From the NCBI GenBank assembly GCA_041855665.1, contig JBHAEP010000007.1, positions 1-15,010 on the forward strand: DNA of 15,010 bases, read 5' to 3'. This DNA comes from JBHAEP01 sp041855665 (GTDB lineage: Bacteria > Patescibacteriota > Saccharimonadia > Saccharimonadales > Saccharimonadaceae). Shown one piece after another: positions 12,467 to 15,010 of the stretch. Each line of letters starts with the position of its first letter. Positions within the stretch are counted from its first letter, which is position 1. The notes under the pieces were generated by a model. That model was not told the origin of the DNA and did not search any database. It saw only the letters and a program-made list of their open reading frames with translations. The translations under genes and the position numbers were made by a program.

Positions 12467-14536
12467 TTAATATTACTTTTAATCTCTTCAGGGTTGTTCT
12501 TTTTCTCTAAAAAAGTCAAAGTGCCTTATACGGTAATGTTGGTTTTGGTGGGGCTTTTGATTGTTCCACTGACTCAAATTCCGATACTGAAAGATGTTTT
12601 TGGCTTTCTTGGTGAAGTTAAGTTAACTCCAGAACTTTTATTTTACATCTTCTTGCCGATGTTGATTTTTGAATCTGGCTTTAATATGAATGTGCGTAAG
12701 ATGATCGATAATTCTTGGCCTATACTATTTTTGGCGGTATTTGGTCTACTAGTTTCGACTTTCGGAATCGCTCTGGCGCTGTTTTATATTTTTCCAGTTT
12801 TTGGTATTGAAATTCCTTTTATTGCGGCACTGCTTTTCGGGGCAATTATTTCATCTACCGATCCAGTTGCAGTTTTGGCGTTATTTAAGGAATTTGGTGC
12901 TCCGAAACGCTTGACTATGATTTTTGAGGGCGAAAGTCTATTTAATGATGGTACTGCTGTGGCACTATTCATGGTGCTTTTGGGTATTGCCAGCCATGGA
13001 TTCTCTGGAGCTGGAACTATCATAGAAGGTGTCGGAATGTTTGCTGGAATGGTATTTTTCGGAATTCTTTTCGGTTTAATTATGGCGGCATTCTTTTCAT
13101 GGATGCTACGAATTACTAAGAGTAATGAATTTGTGGCGGTTACTGTTTTGATGATTTCGGCTCATGTGGTATTTGTGATTTCGGAGCTAATTAATCATGA
13201 AGGTTTATTCGGTCTTCCAGTTCATGTTTCGCCAATCATAGCTACAACTATTGCGTCGCTATTTTTAGGTAATTATTCGCGCCATATTTTGACCCCAAGA
13301 ACTGATGAATATCTCGGAAAATTTATTGAACATATGGCATTTATTGCCAATTCTTTGGTGTTTATTTTGGCGGGAATACTATTTGCGAGCAGCAATATCG
13401 ACATATCTACACTATGGCTACCGATTTTGGTTACAGTTTTGATTGTAATGATTTTGCGGGCGATTTCAGTGTTTGCAGTTACGGCTCCTATTAATATTTT
13501 GAAGCTAGGTGAGTCAATTCCTAGGTCGTGGCAGATTTTATTATCTTGGGGAAGCTTAAGGGGTGCTTTAGCGATTATTATTGTACTTTTGATTCCAGCT
13601 GACTTAAAGATTGAAGGTTGGAATATGGAATATTCACCGCGTGATTTTATCTTGGCTTTGACAACTGGCTGTATTTTGGCAACTTTGTTCATTAAAGCTC
13701 CTTTAATGGGAACATTTATGCGAAAATTAAAAATAGATCAGCCAGACCCAATCGAAGAAGTGCATGCTGCAGATATGGGAATGTATTATCTTTTGACTGA
13801 ACGTGAAAGGCTTGATATTCATAAAACTAAAGGTTTTGTGTCTGATAAGGAATATAAATCAGTTGTTAAGCATGTTGAAAATAAAATCAAGCAGGCTAAA
13901 AAAGATCGACAAGCTATGTTGAAAGAATACGGTGATTTAGTCTTTGAGCAAGCGCTTCATCTGACTGCTATTGATATTGAAAAGAATGTATTAAAGCAGT
14001 TATTTATCAACCAAGAGGTTAGCGAACGAGTCTTTAGAAGAATTAATGGAAAGCTCAGGTTGCAGTCTGAACAGATTGAGGCGGCGAATGTTAATAATAT
14101 AAACGAATCAAAACATACCGATCAAAAAGATGTTTTCGATCAAATGGTTAATGTCATCACGCGCCCAATTGAGTCTCGTCGTAAGTTGACTCCAGAGGAA
14201 GAAAAACTGCAATATTACCGAGCTCAAATGATTATGGCTAGAAAAGCTGTTAAGGTTTTGGATACAATGCAGAGTCAATATTCTGAAGGTGTGTTTATAG
14301 ATAGTGTCTTTGATAAAATACGCGAAAAATACCAAACTTATCGCAGACAAGCAGCTTCTAGTATGGAGGGTATTTTGACTGAAAATAAAAATAGTCTAGA
14401 AGGTTATTTAGCTAAATTAGCTCAGCGTTCAGTTCGGGCTAGTGGCGGTAGGGCATTGGAATTTTTGCACACGAAAGGCCTTGCAACTGAATCTCTAGAA
14501 GAAGAGATCGAGCATAAATACGCCATTAAATGGTAG
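12437..14536 (+). CDS. Na+(K+)/H+ antiporter, CPA1/NhaP family with long cytoplasmic tail (699 aa)
   Basis: This membrane exchanger should swap cytoplasmic Na+ or K+ for external H+, for pH and salt homeostasis. The transport domain (about 1-430) has the family hallmarks: LPMLIFESGFNM, SSTDPVAVLALF with D142, FEGESLFNDGTAV with the Asn170-Asp171 pair typical of electroneutral CPA1 exchangers, and SWGSLRGALAI with R375. Residues about 435-699 form a hydrophilic, highly charged helical tail with coiled-coil character. It lacks a recognisable RCK/TrkA-N nucleotide-binding motif. The tail is long for NhaP-type proteins and may be regulatory. The start is fixed by the close promoter. This is the only gene here ending in TAG. 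Confidence 0.92.
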   Translation: MLSINSVLALLILLLISSGLFFFSKKVKVPYTVMLVLVGLLIVPLTQIPILKDVFGFLGEVKLTPELLFYIFLPMLIFESGFNMNVRKMIDNSWPILFLAVFGLLVSTFGIALALFYIFPVFGIEIPFIAALLFGAIISSTDPVAVLALFKEFGAPKRLTMIFEGESLFNDGTAVALFMVLLGIASHGFSGAGTIIEGVGMFAGMVFFGILFGLIMAAFFSWMLRITKSNEFVAVTVLMISAHVVFVISELINHEGLFGLPVHVSPIIATTIASLFLGNYSRHILTPRTDEYLGKFIEHMAFIANSLVFILAGILFASSNIDISTLWLPILVTVLIVMILRAISVFAVTAPINILKLGESIPRSWQILLSWGSLRGALAIIIVLLIPADLKIEGWNMEYSPRDFILALTTGCILATLFIKAPLMGTFMRKLKIDQPDPIEEVHAADMGMYYLLTERERLDIHKTKGFVSDKEYKSVVKHVENKIKQAKKDRQAMLKEYGDLVFEQALHLTAIDIEKNVLKQLFINQEVSERVFRRINGKLRLQSEQIEAANVNNINESKHTDQKDVFDQMVNVITRPIESRRKLTPEEEKLQYYRAQMIMARKAVKVLDTMQSQYSEGVFIDSVFDKIREKYQTYRRQAASSMEGILTENKNSLEGYLAKLAQRSVRASGGRALEFLHTKGLATESLEEEIEHKYAIKW

Positions 14537-14580
14537 CTATATTTCAGTTAAAATTCAGCATCTTTTAATAATATATAACT

Positions 14581-15010
14581 ATGAAGAAAGTTTTATTAGT
14601 TACAGGAAGCGCTCGGGAGGGAAATGTAAGCGACAAGCTTGCCGAGCAGATTTCTAAAGAAGTTAAAAATGTTGATTTAAAAGTTGTCCATATTCAGGAT
14701 TTGAATTTACCTTTTTTTGATGCGCCGATTTCACCAAAAGATCCTAGTTTCAAGATTGAAAATGAAAAAGTCCAGGCTTGGAGCGATATGATTGAAGCTA
14801 GCGACGAGGTTGTATTTTTAGTGCCAGAATATAATGGTCATATGAGTGCAATTCAGAAGAATGCTATCGACTGGCTATATAAGCCTTGGGCTAATAAGCG
14901 GGTTTCGGCTGTTGGCTATGGATTTGGTGGTGCTACAGATAGCCTAGCTATGTTCTGGAATTTGATGGGTAGAGTTGATGCTGTGAAGTCTTTTGAGCAT
15001 AAATTGGTAT
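14581..15010 (+). CDS. NADPH-dependent FMN reductase/flavodoxin-like protein, 3'-truncated by window edge
   Basis: Bases 14581-15010 read open for 143 codons and run off the window. The N-terminus KKVLLVTGSAREGNVSDKLA is the FMN phosphate-binding loop of the NADPH-dependent FMN reductase family. VPEYNGHMSAIQKNAIDWL matches the family PEYNxSxPxxLKNAIDW block, and GYGFGGATDS supplies the second flavin loop. Family members reduce FMN, quinones or azo compounds with NAD(P)H. The substrate is unknown. There is no Shine-Dalgarno before ATG 14581. TAATAT at 14569-14574 is a possible -10 six bases before the ATG, again pointing to a leaderless start, but no -35 is evident. Confidence 0.88.
   Translation, partial: MKKVLLVTGSAREGNVSDKLAEQISKEVKNVDLKVVHIQDLNLPFFDAPISPKDPSFKIENEKVQAWSDMIEASDEVVFLVPEYNGHMSAIQKNAIDWLYKPWANKRVSAVGYGFGGATDSLAMFWNLMGRVDAVKSFEHKLV

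Noticed and set aside
1..15010. CRISPR array, tRNA or rRNA genes, insertion sequences, phage genes
   Set aside because: I saw no regularly spaced direct repeats with unique spacers, no cloverleaf-like tRNA, no conserved rRNA segments and no transposase or integrase motifs.
1..15010. Full UGA reassignment to Gly or Trp, as in some CPR lineages
   Set aside because: Genes of up to 1551 codons contain no in-frame TGA and use TGG for Trp and GGN for Gly throughout, so UGA is not a routine sense codon here.

Overview
The window looks like a stretch of a small AT-rich bacterial genome, most likely a Patescibacteria (CPR) member close to Saccharibacteria (TM7). That placement is inference from gene style, not from a marker gene. 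The clues are a HAMP-less histidine kinase beside an OmpR-type regulator, a giant BspA-like/cadherin/Ig-like surface protein with a variant sortase-like tail (SPNTG), genes with a perfect -10 box so close to the ATG that their mRNAs should be leaderless, and stop codons that are TAA in every intact gene but one (TAG).

Layout. Bases 1-650 hold a 5'-truncated 6-phosphogluconolactonase. After a 259-base spacer with a good promoter comes a 68-residue CsbD-like helical protein closed by an intrinsic terminator. Next is a tightly coupled operon (1183-3289) of an FKBP-type peptidyl-prolyl isomerase, an FtsX/HrtB-type permease and its ATPase, each pair overlapping as TAATG. On the minus strand, hisS (histidyl-tRNA synthetase) overlaps by 8 bases a small YdeI/OmpD-associated-type gene that stops at a suspicious TGA. 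Divergent from hisS is a 1551-residue cell-surface protein (5046-9701). It is followed at once by an OmpR-family response regulator broken by an in-frame TGA, then its sensor kinase. Two cation transporters follow: a CaCA-type Ca2+/cation antiporter and a CPA1 Na+/H+ antiporter with a long cytoplasmic tail. The window ends inside a NADPH-dependent FMN reductase.

How it fits together. The surface protein, two-component system and ion antiporters plausibly form an envelope and ion-homeostasis neighbourhood; the FKBP/ABC operon is an export or membrane-extraction module of unknown substrate. HisS and the lactonase are housekeeping.

Most notable: (1) two otherwise intact conserved ORFs (YdeI-like and response regulator) are each interrupted by TGA followed by C, while no intact gene here uses TGA as its stop. 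Either recoding/readthrough or paired C-to-T changes on the plus strand could explain this. (2) Three genes have TATAAT exactly 7 bases before ATG. (3) The surface protein has a modular build with cysteine pairs in several Ig-like modules.
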